Assembly: GCF_016808335.1 (NCBI RefSeq)
Contig: NC_053139.1
Coordinates: 34,679,954 to 34,743,953 of the forward strand
DNA: 64,000 nucleotides
Direction: 5' to 3'
Source: Panicum virgatum
Taxonomy: Eukaryota > Streptophyta > Magnoliopsida > Poales > Poaceae
Made by a program: the position numbers and the translations under genes. The notes beneath the pieces are model-generated. The model saw only the letters and a program-made list of their open reading frames with translations. It searched no databases and was not told where the DNA came from. This document shows, piece by piece, positions 21,640 through 33,762 of this stretch; the stretch's first letter is position 1; every line of letters begins with the position of its first letter.

Positions 21640-22448
21640 AAAAAAATTAGCGCTTAGCTCGGAAGAGCGTGGAACGTCTGTTTGAATTTGCTCCCCATCT
21701 ACGCCCAGCGTTTTGATCCCGATGCCCACCCGCCGCTGTTAATTGATTTCGAAAAAAGCGCTAATCTCAAATCCCTTTCAAATATTGTGATGTGCAGCTT
21801 CTAATTTCACCAATTTGAAGACCAATTAGCTCATTTGTTAAGAAAAACAAAGTCTACATATGTTGTATACTAATATTGGGACTGTTTGCAATTGTTTTGA
21901 GCTCCGAAGGTCTTTTTGTGAAGCTTCCATTATATGCTCTTTTCCTGGCTGCAAACTGAACAAAGGTGTTCTCATTTTGTTCTTGAAAGATAGGGTTAGA
22001 GAGTGGGGGAAGAAGAGATGAGAGGTTTAGATCCACCAAATCCATCCAATAGAAAGTAAAATTGAGTGGGGGATTTGGAGCCTCCCCATCTTGTTGGCTC
22101 TCACCTCGTGTATTGCTTCATCTCATAGTGATTTGCCTCACCATCACCCGTAGTTTTTCTCCGCAAGGGGTTGTTGATTCAAGCCACTATCTTGTCATAT
22201 GTGAAGGCATTGCTTATATGGTTGAGTTGGCATGAGATGCATATGTATTGATGACAAAATGATGGGGCTTGATGTTCTAGTGAGCTATTGCTGCAAGTAT
22301 TTTGTTGGTTGATGCATTGGACAGCTTGTACTTGCAAGATTTGAAGCTATCTGTTGTTTTAGTTTCTGCACGCAAGGTGTTTGATGAAATGCTTGTAACA
22401 GATTAGCTTACTGATTTGATTCTTCCGCTGCTCCATTGTTATCACAAG
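21640..22448. other. Possible 5' LTR and flank of the copia fragment
   Basis: No coding frame is seen. The sequence ends in TTATCACA just before a degenerate primer-binding site at 22449, so the last several hundred bases could be a decayed copia 5' LTR. I could not find its left boundary. A canonical Helitron-like 5' start, TCTCTACTACTAAAA, lies just upstream at 21629. Confidence 0.35.
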
Positions 22449-23195
22449 TGATATTAGAGCTATTAATTATCATTGGCACAAGTTGATTGGCTGATTTGCT
22501 TCAAAAATATCAACATTAGAAGTGAGAAGTTTGATGAAAGTGGTGACTTTAGACTATGGCAAGTGAAAATGCAGTCTCTCCTAGTTGAGAAGAGTTTAGA
22601 CATGGCTTTAGAAATTGTTGATCCAGATTTGGCTAGCCCATCTAATAAGAATGAGTTGAAGACAATAGATAAGAGGGCATTGACAGTGCTCCGTTTGGCT
22701 CTTGCTGATAATGTTTTGAGTCAAGTTTGTGAGAAAAAAAATCTGCAATGGCTATTTGGAAGAAATTGGAATATCTCTATTTGGATAAATCACTCTCAGT
22801 CATTTCTACCTTATGATGCGCTTGTTTAGGATGTGTATGCAAAAAGGCACTCCTATCAAGCATATATTGATGAGTTCAATAAAGCGGTGCTTGATTATCA
22901 GAATGTTGCTAACTCTATGGATAAAGATCATTTGGTTGTTTTGTTCTTGTATTCATTCCCAGATTTTTATGATGGCATCAGAGATCAGATCCTTTATGGC
23001 ACAGATTCTATTGACATGGATGATATTACTTCTATCCTTTTGTCTAAGGATTATTTGCTCAAGAAGTCTCGTAGGGAGAGTAACGACCAGAGTGGGAGTC
23101 TTGTGGTGAATCTGGGAGAACCATAGAGCGTGATCATAGTGGTGGTGATGCTTCTAGCAGTGGCAGGAGGAAATCTAAGGATGGGATACTAGTAG
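22449..23195 (+). pseudogene. Ty1/copia gag fragment
   Basis: A degenerate primer site TGATATTAGAGC at 22449-22460 is followed by a gag frame (SEKFDESGDFRLWQVKMQSL) of the copia UBN2/DUF4219-like type. It is interrupted near 22,828 and resumes as YAKRHSYQAYIDEFNKAVLD until 23,126. The fragment stops at about 23,195, where unrelated sequence begins, and no protease or polymerase follows. It is the 5' end of a truncated element different from copia-1, -2 and -3. Confidence 0.75.
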
Positions 23196-23199
23196 CCAG

Positions 23200-24818
23200 A
23201 GCATCTCAATAATCAATCAAGGTATACATGGGAGTGCAAGGAATACAGTACTAAATGAGCCATGCAGGTGCATCTCATCATAACAGATAGTAAAGCGTAG
23301 CAAAACTAGCATGCAATGGCTAATAGGTATTCAAGTCGGAGATGGGCTTGAACCTAAGGGCTCTTCGTAGTACTCATGGCCTTCCTTCTACTCCTCATCC
23401 TCGATCAGCTCCTCGGCGCCAAGTCCTATTCGTAAATATGAATAACTATAAGGGCCAAAGTGCAAACATGCACAAAACTCTCCAAATAAGTTCCAAATCA
23501 CATCAAAACCTACTCTAACGGGAAGTTCACAATTTTAGAAGAATTATGAAACTAGTTTCATAATTTTCGGAGCTCCGATTAATTTATTATGAATTTTTTA
23601 GGTTTAAAAGCATTTCTAAAATTAATAAATTAATTTCAAAAAAAGAAAAATACTCTATCAGCCATGTGGCAGACATCAGCATGACATCAGTGTGACATCA
23701 GCATGGGGTCGGTCGATGTTGACGGGTCAATGGGTCCATGGTTAATTAGAGGACCCACCTGTCCGCGCCAGTTAAAAAGAAAAAGGTAAAAGGGTTAAGT
23801 GGCTAGGGCTAACAGCCTTAAGGACATTTTGGGCTTCCTTCAGTCTTGGACCACCGAGTTCGCCCACCTCATCTACTTCCTCCTTTTCTTTTCATCTTCC
23901 TCTCCCTCTCGCTGACATCTTGGGCCCGCGGGCAACTCTTCTCTCCTCTCTCTAACAGGGTGACCCCACATGTCAGTGGCGGTCGAATCCGCTGCGGCTC
24001 GCCCAGATCCAGTGTGGGTGTGTGTGTCTTGGCCGGCATGTGTGGGTGCACGCACACAAGGTGCTCGGCAGATTGCCGCAGAGGCGCTAGTGCGCGCGAC
24101 GTGCACAGCGAGCAAGGCTGTGGGGTGGCCATGGCGAGGCCATGGTGGTCTGGGCTACGCCGGCGAGCTCGGCTTGGCTCCGAGGGCAGTCTAGATCACG
24201 GCGCATAGGGAGAAGCCAAAGGCATGGCCTTTGGGTGACGTTCACATGGTGCTCGTCGGGCGTGACCATGGCGAGGCCATGGCGCGGCCACAGTGGCCCT
24301 AACGGCGGCTGCAGAGTAGCACCGGCAATGTGGAATAGCACCGGCAATGTGGAATGGCACAGGCCCTACCGCGACGAGTAAAGGCGTCGCCTTGGAGATT
24401 CCCGGCCTAGGTGGCACACACATGAGCGGGGCACCTGGCATCCCAGGGCCGCGCATGGCCTTGCCAAGCGAGCTTGGCACGGCAGCGCAGGGGAAAGGGC
24501 GACGGCGGTTTGTGGTCTACGGCGGTGGAGCGGCGTCGAGTCTCTACAAACGAACACAAGAGGGTAGGGGGTTCCTATGGCTTGCTACAAGCAACTCATA
24601 GGTAATGCATCACCGGCACAGGAAGGAAGGCGAGTGTGGACAGCAGCGCTCACCGGTCGGTCTCGTAGTCGGAGGGCTTCGTGCATCGGAGAGTCGGAGC
24701 ATGGGAGCATCGAGGTCGTGCCGTGCAGCGCAGCAACGGCGGTGAAGGTGTATGGGCACTGGCGTGACGGTGCTCCAGCAGCGGTGGCCGTTCCTCCTCG
24801 TTCTCCTCTCCTCCTGCT
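23200..24818. repeat. Probable gypsy LTR-like sequence, left part
   Basis: An AT-rich first half with a 24-bp palindrome at 23542-23565 is followed by a GC-rich half full of shadow ORFs on both strands and no domain. The texture matches long grass gypsy LTRs. Copia-3 inserted at 24,818, and the sequence appears to continue at 31,092. No LTR ends were identified, so the assignment is inference. Confidence 0.4.
23542..23565. repeat. Perfect 24-bp palindrome
   Basis: AATTATGAAACT is followed directly by its exact reverse complement. It sits in the AT-rich part of the presumed LTR and could be a regulatory or termination element of that LTR, or chance. Confidence 0.75.
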
Positions 24819-26182
24819 TGTAGGGATATGGGGACACAAAACAAAATTTTTCTCCCCATAAACAGGATCTACTGCTGTTATAGATCACGAGATTACCACT
24901 AGACGCGCGGATGCGGAATTTCTGTCGCGCGTCGATGTAGTCGAACAGATGTAGCCGACAGTGCAGTTGCGAGAACCTCCTCACGCGCGGCTCGTCCTTG
25001 TGCAGCAGATGCGGCACCTCCAAGGTATCCACACGTACGAGAAGAAGCGTTGCGATCCGGACTGCTAGGTCCTCGAGGGCGACCTAGGGCTTGGCGCACC
25101 AGAGAGGGGGGGAGGTACTGTAGCGCGGCACTGTTCAGGGGCGCGGTACTGTAGCATAGGGGGTACTGTAGCGGCATCCAAGAAAAAGGTAGGGTTAGCC
25201 TTGGGTGCCCCCTTCCCTTTGCTTTTATAGCCCCTGGGCGCTCCCTTAGGTGGGCTCCTCTTGGGCCCCACATTGGGCGCCTCCTTTGGGACTGAGAGGC
25301 CCATTAGTGCACCTAAGCCCAGTCTAATTTGGATCTCATCCTTATCAGGCATCTTTTCCTTAAGTGTGTGACCATATGGGCTCACATGCGAATAGACATG
25401 GCCCGAGTACTCTTACTCGGCCCAATAGTAGACAGCGGCCTCTAGCAAGACATGTCAACTCCTATACGCACGCAAAGATCATATCAGATGAGCCGTCACA
25501 ATGTCATATACATGTTGTTCCTTTTGCCTCACGATATTTGGTCTAGCTCTAAGCCAATCGCTCTTTCTCGATCCTGTGATTCGGAATCCTTGGTTAACTC
25601 TTAACCCCAGCAAGTCCATGCATTTCCTGATCCGAATCACTTGAGGGGCCCAGGGATATCTCTCTCTTGTAGAGAGGGGCAAATCCCATCTTGACCGACT
25701 ATGTCTCACAGCATGCTTCTTGACAGACCCGAAAGCCACCTTTATGACTACCCTGTTACGGTGCAGCGTTTGATGGCTCCTAAGTAAGTCGGTTCACATC
25801 TTGAGTACACGACGATCTCAGGTCTTAGGACACAGCGTACATATTGTGTAATGAGAAATCACCATCTCTCGTGTTGGGTCAGTTCAGACTCATGTCCCAC
25901 ATGAGCCCACATTATTAGTTTGACATCTACATGTCCATGACTTATGAAACATAGTCATCAACTAATACATGTGCTAGTCTAATATCCATGTGTGTCCTCA
26001 CATGAACTCTGACTAGGAACAGCTTTAGAATAACCATACAAGTAAAGAGTCTCACAGATAATTCACATAATTGTCAATCAATACAAGTTGCCTTTCATGG
26101 ATATTCAAGGAACACTTCATTAATCATGAATACAAGGAAATATGATCATCTCTATGATTGCCTCTAGGGCATATTTCTAACA
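24819..26182 (-). repeat. copia-3 3' LTR (1,364 bp)
   Basis: On the minus strand it starts TGTTAGAAATATGCCCTAG at 26182 and ends ATATCCCTACA at 24819. Its first 46 bases match the remnant at the other end with one substitution. The preceding purine block GCAAGTGGGATAC at 26183-26195 is the polypurine tract. Confidence 0.88.
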
Positions 26183-26202
26183 GTATCCCACTTGCACTAG
26201 AG

Positions 26203-29186
26203 TCAATCTAGAATGTATCTTATACCCATTGCTCTTGTGTGCGCCTCATGCTTGGACTGCGGGAGTGGCTTTGTCAACGGATCTGAGACATTCAAATCTA
26301 TATGTATTTTGCATATCTTAATTTGACCACGTTCGATGAACTCTCGAATTAGATGAAATCGCCGCATAACGTGTTTGCTCTTCTGGTGATTCCGAGGCTC
26401 CTTTGCTTGCGCAATAGCCCCACTGTTGTCACAGTAAAGGTCCAGCGGACTGGATGCATTTGGAACCACACCAAGCTCAATAAGGAACTTCCTTATCCAA
26501 ACACCTTCCTTCGCAGCTTCCGAAGCTGCGATGTACTTGGCTTCCATTGTAGAATCAGCTACGGTCTCCTGCTTGGAACTCTTCCAGCTTACAGCACCAC
26601 CATTCATTGTGAACACATAACCTGATTGGGACTTTGAATTGTCTTTGTCGGTTTGGAAACTAGCATCGGTGTAACCCGTTACAACGAGCTCCTTCTCACC
26701 TCCATAGACAAGAAACACATCCTTAGTTCTTCTCAAGTACTTAAGAATGTTTTTCACAGCTGTCCAGTGACCTTCACCTGGATCAAACTGGTATCTGCTC
26801 GTAACACTTAGAGCATAAGAAACATCTAGGTGTGTACTTATCATTGCATACATAATAGATCCAATTGCCGAGGCATATGGAACTTTTCTCATGCACTCCC
26901 GCTCATCAGCCGTCCGAGGACACTGAGTCTTGCTAAGGTGTATGCCATGTGACATAGACAAGAACCCTTTCTTTGCCTCCTCCATGCTAAACCGCTTTAG
27001 CACTTTGTCAATATAAATATCATGGCTTAATCCTATAAGTCTTTTCGATCTATCTCTATAGATCTTAATTCCCAAAATGTATGCTACTTCCCCTAAATCC
27101 TTCATCGAAAAACTATTTTTCAGTGAAGTCTTTATGGAATCAAGCATAGGAATGTCATTTCCAATCAACAGTATGTCATCCACATACAGGATTAGAAATG
27201 CAATAGAGCTCCCGCTTGCCTTCTTGTAAACACAAGCCTCTTCTTCATTTTTAATGAAGCCAAACCCTTTGACTACTTCATCAAAATGAATGTTCCAACT
27301 CCGAGATGCTTGCTTCAATCCATAAATAGATTTCCGAAGCTTGCATATTTTTCCAGCATTGGTTGGATCGACAAAACCCTTGAGCTGCATCATATACACG
27401 TCCTCGGTCAGGTTTCCATTCAGGAAAGCTGTCTTGACATCCATCTGCCATATTTCATAATCGAAATGTGCAGCAATAGCTAGAATAATCCGAACAGATT
27501 TAAGCATCGCTACGGGCGAGAACGTCTCGTCGTAGTCAACTCCTTGAACTTGTCGAAAACCTTTCGCAACAAGTTGAACTTTATGGATGTGAACATTTCC
27601 ATCCATATCTTTCTTCTTCTTATAGATCCATTTGCACTCTATGGTTTTTACACCATCTGGCTGGTCAATCAAGTTCCAAACTTGATTTTCTTTCATGGAC
27701 TCTATTTCGGATTCCATGGCCTCTTGCCATTTTACGGAGTCAGGGTCTACCATTGCTTCTGCATATGTCGCAGGCTCATTATTGTCCAACAATAATAATT
27801 CTCGCGCTTGGCGGAGCCTTGCCGACCTTCGTGGTTGTGGCTGTTCTTCTTTTGCTATAGGCGGCTCAACTTGTTCAGCTACATTAGCATCACTTGTAGA
27901 GTCAAGACCTATTGGCTCATCTCGAACTTCTTCGAGTTGCATTGTCCTTCCACTTTTCTCTCCTTTGAGAAACTCTTTCTCTAGGAAAACTCCGTTCCGA
28001 GCGACAAACACTTTGCCCTCCGATCGGTTGTAGAAGTAATACCCTAAAGTTTCCTTTAGGTATCCCACAAAAATGCACTTATCTGATTTGGGTGTAAGCT
28101 TGTCTGACTGGAGACGTTTGACAAATGCTTCACAACGCCAAATTTTCAGAAAAGACAAACTGGGAACCTTTCCAGTCCATATCTCATATGGTGTCTTGAC
28201 TACGGATTTAGATGGTACCATGTTTAGTGTGAAAGCTGCTGTTTCTAGAACATAAACCGAAAACGATAATGGTAAGTCCGACTGGCTCTTCATCGATCGA
28301 ACCATGTCCAACAAAGTTCGATTACGTCGCTCGGACACACCGTTCCTCTGAGGTGTTCCAGGCGGCGTAAGTTGTGGAACAATTCCGCAACTCTTCAGAT
28401 GATTACTAAACTCGTGGCTCAGATACTCGCCTCCACGATTAGATCGCAAAGCTTTAATCTTCTTGCCACGCTGATTTTCAACTTCATTCTGAAATTCCTT
28501 AACTTTTCAAAGGTTTCAGATTTATGCCTCATCAAGTAGACGTAACCATATCTACTCAAGTCATCAGTAAAAGTTATGAAGTATTGGAATCCTCCTCTAG
28601 CAGTCGAGCTCATAGGTCCGCACACATCAGTATGTATGAGTTCTAGCAAGTCCGATGCTTTCTCTGGAAAACCTGTGAATGGCATCTTGGTCATCTTGCC
28701 CAGCAAACAAGCTTCGCATGTCTCCTATAATTCAAAATCAAACGAAGTTAGAAGTCCATCCGCATGGAGCTTCTTCATGCGTTTCTCACTTATATGACTG
28801 AGACGACAATGCCACATGTAGGTAGGATTCAAATCAGTAAGCCGAGGCCTTTTAGCAATTATATTACAGACAGGTGAATCATCAAGATTTAGAATAAATA
28901 GTCCATTCTTAATGGATGTCAGAGCCACAAACATGTTATTCTTAGAGATCACACAACCATTGTTTTCACTTGCAAAAGAATAACCATCCTTCATCAGACA
29001 TGAAGGAGACACAATGTTTCGACTCAAACTAGGAACAAAATAACAATTACTAAGCTCCAAGACAAATCCTGATGGTAGGTGAAGTTGCATCGTCCCGACG
29101 GCCACAGCAGCAACTCTTGCATTATTGCCGACGCGGAAGTCAACTTCTCCTCTTTCAACGCTTCTACTCTTTGTCATTCCCTGCAT
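26203..29186 (-). pseudogene. copia-3 pol: protease, integrase, RT and RNase H
   Basis: Three collinear frames cover pol. 28725-29186 holds the protease remainder and GAG-pre-integrase (MWHCRLSHISEKRMKKLH). 28419-28706 holds the integrase start (MLGKMTKMPFTG, HTDVCGPM, FTDDLSRYG). 26203-28449 holds the integrase end (ERRNRTLLD), reverse transcriptase with YVDD at 27175-27186, and RNase H (DASFQTDKDNSKSQSGYVF) through DPLTKPLPQSKHEAH. The 748-codon last frame is uninterrupted. A stop near 28,722 and a frameshift near 28,440 break the polyprotein. Confidence 0.9.
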
Positions 29187-29225
29187 CGAATTGCATATAT
29201 GAGCAACTAATCCGGTATCAAATAT

Positions 29226-30084
29226 CTAGGAATTAACATAAGAGTCAGCGAGAAATATTTCTGTAATATGAACAACAAGCGTACCCGAGGTGGAAGAACA
29301 GTTCTTCAACGAGGCGAGGTACAGCTTGCAATTCCTCTTCCAGTGTCCCTTCTCGTGACAATGAAAGCACTCATTATCTGCAGCTGGTCCAGGTTTAGCC
29401 TTGAGTGCAGGGTTTGGCTTTGGGTTCACAACCTTAGTCTTGCCCTTCTTCTTCCAAGAAGAACCTTTCTTCTTGAAGGTAGGCTTATTCTGGATAGACA
29501 TCATCACATGGCCGCTGCCTGTGCTCTTCTTTATGTCACACTCTGCTGTCTTGAGCATGCCACACAGTTCATTCAAGCCCTTTTCAGCCCTGTGCATATG
29601 GTAGTTCGAGATGAAGTTCCCATAGCTCGGTGGTAAAGAAGCGAGAATGAAATCAGTGGCCAACTCTTGGCCAAGTGGGAAGCCCAGCTTCTCCAACCTC
29701 TGTGTGTAACCAACCATCTTGATTACATGTGGACACACTGCAGCACATTCTGTCAGCTTGCTCTCGACAAAGGCCTTGGACACATTGAACCTTTCAGTCC
29801 TGGTCTGAGTTTGAAACATGTCCTGAAGCGCCACGATCATATTGTGTGCCTCATGGTTTGTCTCGAACTGCATCTGTATGTCAGGTTCCATGCAAGCGAG
29901 CATAAGGCAGCTTATTCCAAGGTTGTTGTCACAAGCCTTTCTGTAAGCAGTTTTTTTCTCAGCAGGTGCATCATCAGCAGGCTCTTCTGGTAATGGGGGT
30001 ATCTAGAACATCTTCCTTTTTCTCTGCCCTGAGAACAATTCTCAGGTTGCCCTGAGAACAATTCTTTGCCCATTCAGTTTGTCC
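29226..30084 (-). pseudogene. copia-3 gag remnant
   Basis: The start (MVRNNTQSFSLRSVLEKDKL) matches copia-2 gag, then hits a stop inside a local duplication of TGCCCTGAGAACAATTCT (30025-30042 and 30048-30065). The rest of gag is readable from 29,903 (MLACMEPDIQMQFE) to the zinc knuckle CFHCHEKGHWKRNC. It stops at 29,226, just where the protease should begin. Confidence 0.85.
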
Positions 30085-31045
30085 TTCTCAAGGACCGAAC
30101 GCAATGAAAAGGATTGGGTGTTATTGCGGACCATGATCTACAATAAAATAATAATGCAAAATACTAAGACAAACGTATTCATGATGGAGTAAATCATATT
30201 AAATAATTTAACAGAATCTACTCCCACTAAAATCAATATCCCTCCATTGATTCTTAGTGATTCAAGACCCACAACTATCAAGTCGACTAGTGAGCTTTAG
30301 CATCACCGCTAGAGGACAAGGTAGATCGGTAAGCAACTCTTTGCTAATCATATCTCATATGACTCTTGTTGTTGGGTGACATCTCATGTCTCGGCGCCCA
30401 ACCTTTATGCCCAAAGGTCCTTAACCGTTAAGCTAACCTTGTCAAGCTAACCAACTCTTATGCGTGTAAGTATCCGATATGAACCTGTCTAGCCAAGGAA
30501 AACTGGTGGCACCCTAATTTCATAGACCCACCACCAATCGTACAAGGCATGTGACAGTGCAAGGTTTAGTTGGTAGGGCATGATAGCTCAAAATTTGTGA
30601 GGGGTCGTTCTACTTCTACTCTGACGCACGTAGTAGTAAAACGTCAAGAACGGCAAGCACATAATTGTGAATCAGTATGGCCCTTATTCTTCTGGTGATC
30701 TCCATCTCCATGTACATGTGCACCATATTTCATGTGATGAAAACTCCAAGAACTAGAACTTGCTATTGCACCTAATAGCTAGTAAATAAAATTACATTCA
30801 CGACTTGGATCATCACAGGTTGGCACGTAGGCCATTACATCAAATGCAACAATTCATATGGCTCCAGCCAAATTGTCATAATCACGACATGCAGGTCATG
30901 GAACAATTACACACATGCATCACATACACATAGGGGCCATACCAATCACAAAACCTGCAAAACAGAGTTATGCGATTCCGACGTCCGAACTTAAAATGCC
31001 GAAAACTCTATCTTCTTGGCCGAATTTCGTAAATCTAAATTTCGC
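30085..31045 (-). other. copia-3 leader region
   Basis: This is non-coding sequence between the residual LTR and gag. Around 30,290 it matches the copia-2 leader in inverted orientation. A primer-binding site is not clear: the best candidate near 30,862-30,875 is badly degenerate. Confidence 0.55.
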
Positions 31046-31091
31046 GAAATATGATCATCTCTATGATTGCCTCTAGGGCATATTTCCAACA
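31046..31091 (-). repeat. copia-3 5' LTR remnant (46 bp)
   Basis: The minus strand reads TGTTGGAAATATGCCCTAG and continues to the end of the homology with 26137-26182. The remaining 1.3 kb of the LTR is absent, and leader-like sequence follows directly. Confidence 0.85.
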
Positions 31092-31971
31092 CTCCTTGAC
31101 TTACTCTGCTCTGGTTTTCCCCTTCGATTGGCAGCAGTGGCGGAAGGGGAAGAACTCTAGGGCTCTAGGGTTTCAAGGCTACAGTGCGGGGGTTTAAGTA
31201 GGTGCCGCTCGGGGGCGTTGGGGGCTCGGGCGTCGAGGGAGCGGCGGTGATGGGACGGTTGCGGTGTAGGGCAACGTGGAGTTCATCCGTGCCCTCCACG
31301 GCTAGGGTCTGGGGGCGCGACGCAGGCCGCAGGTGCGCGCGAGGCGTCGTGGCCGACAGCAGGGCAGGGTGGCGTCAGCGGGGCAGGTGGTGTCGCGGCG
31401 CCGCGCACGGTGGCGAGGCGGGTGTGTGAGAGGACGCGGAGTTGTTGTGAGGAAGGACAAAAGCTGGTGTGACCGACCTGTCAGGGACTTCGGCGCAGCG
31501 AAGGGGTAGGGGAGCGGGCAGTAGGGGGCTGCAGGGGTTATCGGGTTGGTGTGGCCATGGGACGTGCGGGGCGAGTTGCCTTCCTTTTGTGTACCCATTT
31601 TTTGCTATCGTTAGAACAACCTAAAATCAAATTAATATATTTTAAATTTTCTTTAAATACTTTAAAAGATGATAAAATTGCTAGTATATGTAGTTCTACT
31701 AAATTGATATGAAAACTCTCCACTTTGATTTCATATGCCACAAAAGATGATGCTTCTGTCAATTATCCAGGTAAAACTGATAATACATTGGGAAACATAA
31801 TTTAACAAATTTGCTTCAAGTTAAGTGCTTAGTCATTTTTTTTATTGTCACTGATTCGGTTGTTGACTACCATCCATCAGCAAAACACGAGATACAGTCA
31901 AACTGGGGTTTATCCGACCTATTAAGTTCCCAAATTACTTTATACCTATATGTCGGATTAATTAACATACA
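31092..31971. repeat. Retroelement-like sequence, right part, then AT-rich flank
   Basis: The GC-rich part to about 31,600 resumes the texture left at 24,818 (it contains CTAGGGCTCTAGGGTTTC) and is the likely continuation of the same LTR. From 31,600 the sequence is AT-rich and unassigned up to the target duplication of the LINE unit at 31,972. Confidence 0.4.
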
Positions 31972-31986
31972 ATTTTTCACAATATT

Positions 31987-32320
31987 CAACAACAACATAG
32001 CCTTTTTTTCCCAAGCAAGTTGGGCTAGGCTAGAGATGAAACCCGAAAGAAATAAGTTCAAGGTTCGGGCACATTGATAGCTAGTATCCAAGCTCTCCTA
32101 TCCAAAGCTATCTCTTTAGAGATATTCAAATCCTTAAGGTCTCTCTTAACCGACTCATCCCACGTCAGTTTAGGTCTACCTCTACCCCTCTTTACATTAT
32201 CGACCCGCTTAAGAACCCCATTACGCACCGGCGCCTCAGGAGGCCTTCGTTGGACATGTACAAACCATCTCAACCGATGCTGGGTAAGTTTTTCCTCAAT
32301 TGGTGCCACTCCGACCATAT
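31987..32320 (-). mobile_element. LINE 3' end, 5'-truncated copy
   Basis: It matches 33763-34110 closely, from the GTT tail and the PolII-independent 3' end motif (AAGCAAGTTGGG) through the last codons of the ORF (LAINVPEP). Homology ends near 32,316-32,322. It would have been the 3' terminus recognised by the reverse transcriptase in the transduction model. Confidence 0.9.
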
Positions 32321-32560
32321 CTCAACCAGAGGACAGTTGTCTTTGTGAGAGTTTTACTATAATATTAGTACATCAAATGTCATTTGTATCTTCTTCTTCA
32401 ACTATGAGTGAATCCTGTCTGTAAGCCATGTGAGAACTTAATTGCAATATCAGTTAATTAATTTTCGTTTATCTTATTATTCTTTAACTGATCCAAGTCA
32501 TATTTCGTGGTTGCTGCATAACATTGAGGTCCTGAAACTGATCAGTTCTCTTGATTCCAG

Positions 32561-33308
32561 AGCCATGCGGGTCTCTTGAATCTATGCATTGTTGTGTTGA
32601 TTGCAGTGAACAGCAGACTCATTATTGAGAATTTAATGAAGGTTTGTTACTTTACTTTTTCATTTCCCTTAATTTCATTCACAGCTCCCAATCCATCTCC
32701 AGAACTAGCATTTGGTTCCAGTGCTTTCTGCACACTTTTCTAGTATGCGTCTATCACATTTTCATGTTCGGAATTTACTGTTGCAGTATGGCCTATTGAT
32801 AAGAGCTGGATTTTGGTTCAGTGCAAGGTCACTGGGAGACTGGCCCCTTCTTATGTGCTGGTAGATATACTTTGCTCATTTGATTCTACTGGGTTTCAAC
32901 TAACAGCAGTAAGCTTCGCAGGATTAATCATTCTGTTTATTGCAGCCTCACGTTACCAATTTTCCCACTTGTTGCGCTCATGGCTGAGAAGCTGATTAGA
33001 AGGAAGCTCATTGGTGAACATGTAAGTTTCTCTCACAGCACTGTGTAGTCTTTAGAAAAGTTGCTTCTAAATGACCATGTCATTTTCACCGAACATGCCC
33101 TTTTATTGTTTATTATGTATAACTTGGAGTAATATATGTATAATTTGAGTGTCGAATTCTATAAAGGATTCAGCCTTTTTTCTATTCTGTATGCTTTAAC
33201 TTCCATTGTGCTATTTATGACTAGTATACACCTCTTGCAGGTGGTTATTCTTCTCCATATCATTATTACAACATCTGTCATCATCTATCCAGCTGTTGTG
33301 ATTCTTAA
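32561..33308 (+). pseudogene. DGAT1: DGAT1 (diacylglycerol acyltransferase 1) gene fragment, four exons
   Basis: DGAT1 is the ER membrane enzyme that acylates diacylglycerol to triacylglycerol. Four consecutive exons with intact splice sites are present: 32561-32641 (SHAGLLNLCIVVLIAVNSRL), 32787-32860 (YGLLIRAGFWFSARSLGDWP), 32946-33021 (LTLPIFPLVALMAEKLIRRK) and 33241-33308 (VVILLHIIITTSVIIYPAVV). They cover the first predicted membrane segments of the MBOAT protein, including the SHAGLLNL motif. All frames and phases join without a stop. The N-terminal exon and all later exons, including the catalytic His region, are absent. This is a fragment and not a gene, even though the exons look undamaged. 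Confidence 0.92.
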
Positions 33309-33762
33309 GTAAGAATTCCTTTTGACTTTGCAGTTTATTTGGATGCATCTATCTATTTTATACATTCGTTGACCTCTATTTAATGGTATGGTATATACTC
33401 AATTCGTTTTTTATTCATGATTTGCTGTACTTTCCGGTATGGTGGTGAACTACACTGTTGTGTCTCAAACAATTAATCTTTCTTTTAGTTACATGACATA
33501 CACTTCAAATTGGACGGTTTAAAAGGAGGCTCATATGACACTAATAACTTTATCCTGTGATAAAGTTTCTTATGTAACCTTTGGTCATTTACCTCGAGTC
33601 TATATTGCCTTACTCTGTTTTGATCCGTCCACTGAGAGTCATCAAATTGGAAAGATTTATATGTATGTAGTCCAGAGATATCAACACATGATGCTGCGGA
33701 TATTTTGTTCTCTACCATTGTAGCTTAGAACCCTTTTCTGAAGTGACCTTCAACACTGACCA

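Larger units (their letters stand above)
24819..31091 (-). mobile_element. Ty1/copia LTR retrotransposon (copia-3), 5' LTR mostly deleted
   Basis: On the minus strand the order is residual 5' LTR (31046-31091), leader, gag, protease, integrase, reverse transcriptase, RNase H, polypurine tract, 3' LTR (24819-26182). The proteins are close relatives of copia-2 but the LTRs are unrelated in sequence and size. The outer flanks are CTGCT (24814-24818) and CTCCT (31092-31096), a target duplication with one mismatch. Stops and frameshifts occur in gag and in pol. Confidence 0.9.

Noticed and set aside
23846..25385. Many ORFs of 60-140 codons on both strands
   Set aside because: Same GC-rich shadow pattern spanning a presumed LTR and the copia-3 LTR, with no start context, splice sites or domain.
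32320..33762. A functional DGAT1 gene interrupted by a LINE
   Set aside because: The first exon and all later exons, including the catalytic region, are missing on both sides, and the composite has outer target duplications.
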